This document shows, piece after piece, positions 5,447-6,416 of a DNA stretch of 6,416 nucleotides (position 1 is the stretch's first letter; every line of letters begins with the position of its first letter). The stretch is taken from the NCBI GenBank assembly GCA_023426005.1, contig JAFABO010000031.1:1-6416 (forward strand). Reading direction: 5' to 3'. This stretch comes from Bacillota bacterium. GTDB taxonomy: Bacteria; Bacillota; Clostridia; Acetivibrionales; DSM-1351. The notes under the pieces were generated by a model. That model was not told the DNA's origin. It saw only the letters and a program-made list of their open reading frames with translations, and did not search any database. Made by a program: the position numbers and the translations under genes.

Positions 5447-5587
5447 ATGCAAAGAATAATCGGTATGGTAAAAAACAGGACTGTTTTAATAATAATATGT
5501 ATTCTATTGCTCTGCATAATAATTGCGTTAATTGCATTTATGGGAGTATCGACGGGTGACACACCTAAAAAGGCTGTATTTGTATAA
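5447..5587 (+). CDS. Small single-pass membrane protein of unknown function (46 aa)
   Basis: A 46-residue frame with a strong SD. It has a short basic N-terminus (MQRIIGMVKNR, 1-11), an uninterrupted hydrophobic segment of about 20 residues rich in Ile and Leu (about 12-32, TVLIIICILLLC onward), and a short hydrophilic tail with DTPKK ending in AVFV. The positive-inside rule predicts N-terminus inside and tail outside (the intermembrane space, if made in the forespore). There is no cleavage site that I would trust. It lies between sigF and spoVAC, 77 nt ahead of spoVAC, so a role in sporulation or in the DPA channel is suggested by position only. Its stop is 11 nt before the hairpin that covers the spoVAC SD, so translation of this peptide could affect spoVAC. 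An in-frame TTG upstream at 5330 would extend it but lacks an SD. I do not recognise a family. Confidence 0.65.
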   Translation: MQRIIGMVKNRTVLIIICILLLCIIIALIAFMGVSTGDTPKKAVFV

Positions 5588-5610
5588 CATTTAATTGATT
5601 TTCCGTAATA
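5582..5610 (+). promoter_or_regulatory. Candidate sigma-G promoter for spoVAC-spoVAD
   Basis: GTATA (5582-5586) fits the sigma-G -35 element GHATR. After 17 nt, CGTAATA (5604-5610) matches the -10 element CATnHTA at all but one fixed position. spoVA is a classical sigma-G operon, so the placement just before spoVAC fits. The predicted start, near 5617, would exclude the upstream arm of the SD-covering hairpin. The motif is short and the region AT-rich, so this remains tentative. Confidence 0.3.
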
Positions 5611-5661
5611 ATTTCAGGAAATTTGCAAAAAATATTCTTGTAAATTTTTTATTACGGAGGA
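5599..5661 (+). promoter_or_regulatory. Long hairpin covering the spoVAC Shine-Dalgarno
   Basis: Outer stem 5599-5611 with 5649-5661: a perfect 10-bp core, TCCGTAATAA (5602-5611) with TTATTACGGA (5649-5658), plus two G-U and one A-U pair that reach into the SD. After a 6-nt bulge (5612-5617), an inner stem 5618-5628 with 5638-5648 adds 11 pairs (two G-U) around a 9-nt loop. The SD GGAGGAG (5656-5662) is almost wholly in the outer stem, so a transcript starting upstream of 5599 should translate spoVAC poorly unless the hairpin is opened. Confidence 0.55.
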
Positions 5662-5664
5662 GCT

Positions 5665-6108
5665 ATGAACAAGAACTTTACGAAACAGGAATATTCCAAA
5701 TATGTCAAAAGTGTTTCACCAAATTCAAAATTATTTATCAATATAATTAAAGCCTTTGCAGTGGGAGGCATAATTTGCGTTATAGGCCAGATAATTTTTA
5801 ACTGGCTCAAGGGCAGAGGACTTAATCCTGAAATGGTATCAGGGCTTACCAGCATCATAATGATTTTTTTTGGTGCTTTTTTTACTGCCCTGAATATATA
5901 TGACGAACTCGGCCGCTTTGCGGGAGCGGGTTCCATTGTCCCCATAACGGGGTTCGCAAATTCTGTAGTATCACCTGCCATGGAATTTAAAACAGAAGGA
6001 TATATAATGGGCACGGCTGCTAAAATGTTTATCATTGCAGGTCCGGTCATTGTTTTTGGTATTTGTTCATCTGTTCTGGTAGGGATTATTCATTACTTTA
6101 TATCTTGA
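5665..6108 (+). CDS. spoVAC: SpoVAC, stage V sporulation membrane protein (DPA channel subunit)
   Basis: A 147-residue integral membrane protein of the SpoVAC/SpoVAEb family, close to the usual 150. The SpoVA complex sits in the inner forespore membrane, carries Ca-dipicolinate into the developing spore and releases it at germination; B. subtilis SpoVAC has been reported to act as a mechanosensitive channel. A soluble N-terminus (1-22, KQEYSKYVKSVSPNSK) precedes hydrophobic segments at about 23-46, 57-78 and 118-142. Between them is the conserved loop ELGRFAGAGSIVPITGFANS (81-100), followed by SPAMEFKTEG (103-112). The start ATG has a strong SD, GGAGGAG, at a short spacing (GGAGG ends 4 nt before ATG) and is inside a hairpin. 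spoVAD follows after 16 nt with its own SD, so the two are certainly one unit. Confidence 0.95.
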   Translation: MNKNFTKQEYSKYVKSVSPNSKLFINIIKAFAVGGIICVIGQIIFNWLKGRGLNPEMVSGLTSIIMIFFGAFFTALNIYDELGRFAGAGSIVPITGFANSVVSPAMEFKTEGYIMGTAAKMFIIAGPVIVFGICSSVLVGIIHYFIS

Positions 6109-6124
6109 ATTCGAGGAGATATCT

Positions 6125-6416
6125 ATGGCAGAAAAACATTTAGGCAAACAGACGGTATATTTCGCAAAGCCGCCGTCGATCAAGGCTACCGCAAGTATTG
6201 TAGGCCCCAAGGAAGGTAAGGGCAATCTGAGACAAAGCTTTGACTATATTATTCCTGATGAGCTTTGGGGTGAGGACAGCTGGGAAAAAGCCGAAAGCAA
6301 GCTGGTAAGGGAAACCCTTGCAAAGGTCCTTCAAAAGGGCAGTATGAGCAATGACCAGATCGAATATGTTTTGGCAGGTGATTTACTGAACCAATGTATT
6401 GCTGCCAATTATGGCC
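6125..6416 (+). CDS. spoVAD: SpoVAD, stage V sporulation protein (thiolase-like DPA-binding subunit), 5' part
   Basis: The gene starts at ATG 6125 behind GAGGAG (6113-6118) and runs off the right edge after 97 complete codons; the family is about 335-340 residues. SpoVAD is a soluble, membrane-associated thiolase-fold protein that binds dipicolinic acid. Family features seen are GKQTVYF (7-13), PPSIKATASIVGPKEGKG (16-33), FDYIIPDELWGEDSWEKAESKL (39-60, the last Leu closing the helix) and AGDLLNQCIAANYG (84-97), the start of the thiolase-like core with Cys91. The gene order spoVAC-spoVAD is standard in clostridia, and spoVAE is expected next, outside the window. Confidence 0.95.
   Translation, partial: MAEKHLGKQTVYFAKPPSIKATASIVGPKEGKGNLRQSFDYIIPDELWGEDSWEKAESKLVRETLAKVLQKGSMSNDQIEYVLAGDLLNQCIAANYG

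Overview
The window reads as chromosomal DNA of an anaerobic, endospore-forming Firmicute of class Clostridia. The evidence is a complete spoIIAA-spoIIAB-sigF cluster followed directly by spoVAC-spoVAD. Non-coding spacers are AT-rich, G-rich Shine-Dalgarno (SD) sequences are common, and at least two genes (whiA, spoIIAA) appear to start with TTG. A relative of the cellulolytic clostridia (cluster III / Acetivibrio-like) is my guess from gene content, but it cannot be fixed without a search. All supported genes lie on the + strand.

Layout: (1) 1-140, the last 45 codons of an unidentified gene, with a tail resembling GT4 glycosyltransferases. (2) 160-2181, a complete two-domain archaeal/bacterial-type glycogen debranching enzyme (GH133). 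(3) 2255-3208, whiA, starting at a TTG behind a strong SD. (4) 3209-3311, a spacer with a plausible sigma-H promoter and a Spo0A-box-like heptamer. (5) 3312-5089, the early forespore regulatory module: SpoIIAA (anti-anti-sigma), SpoIIAB (anti-sigma kinase) and sigma-F. (6) 5090-5446, a 357-nt gene-free region full of long perfect inverted repeats that fold into a multi-branched element. (7) 5447-5587, a 46-codon gene for a single-pass membrane peptide. (8) 5665-6108 spoVAC and 6125-6416 the start of spoVAD, two parts of the dipicolinic-acid (DPA) channel.

Working together: SpoIIAB holds sigma-F inactive until dephosphorylated SpoIIAA frees it in the forespore. Sigma-F leads to sigma-G, under which spoVA genes are normally made to load DPA into the spore. 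The window therefore carries an early forespore switch next to a late forespore output. The debranching enzyme next to whiA may tie glycogen use to the same developmental phase, but that is inference from position only.

The protein genes are ordinary. The spacers are not. The spoIIA genes are separated by 104 and 159 nt, where they are usually tightly packed. The second gap holds a terminator-like hairpin and a nested palindrome. The sigF-spoVA interval holds a roughly 210-nt branched fold closed by two 11-bp perfect stems. The spoVAC SD is buried in a long hairpin whose upstream arm overlaps a possible sigma-G promoter, which suggests transcript-dependent translation of spoVAC.
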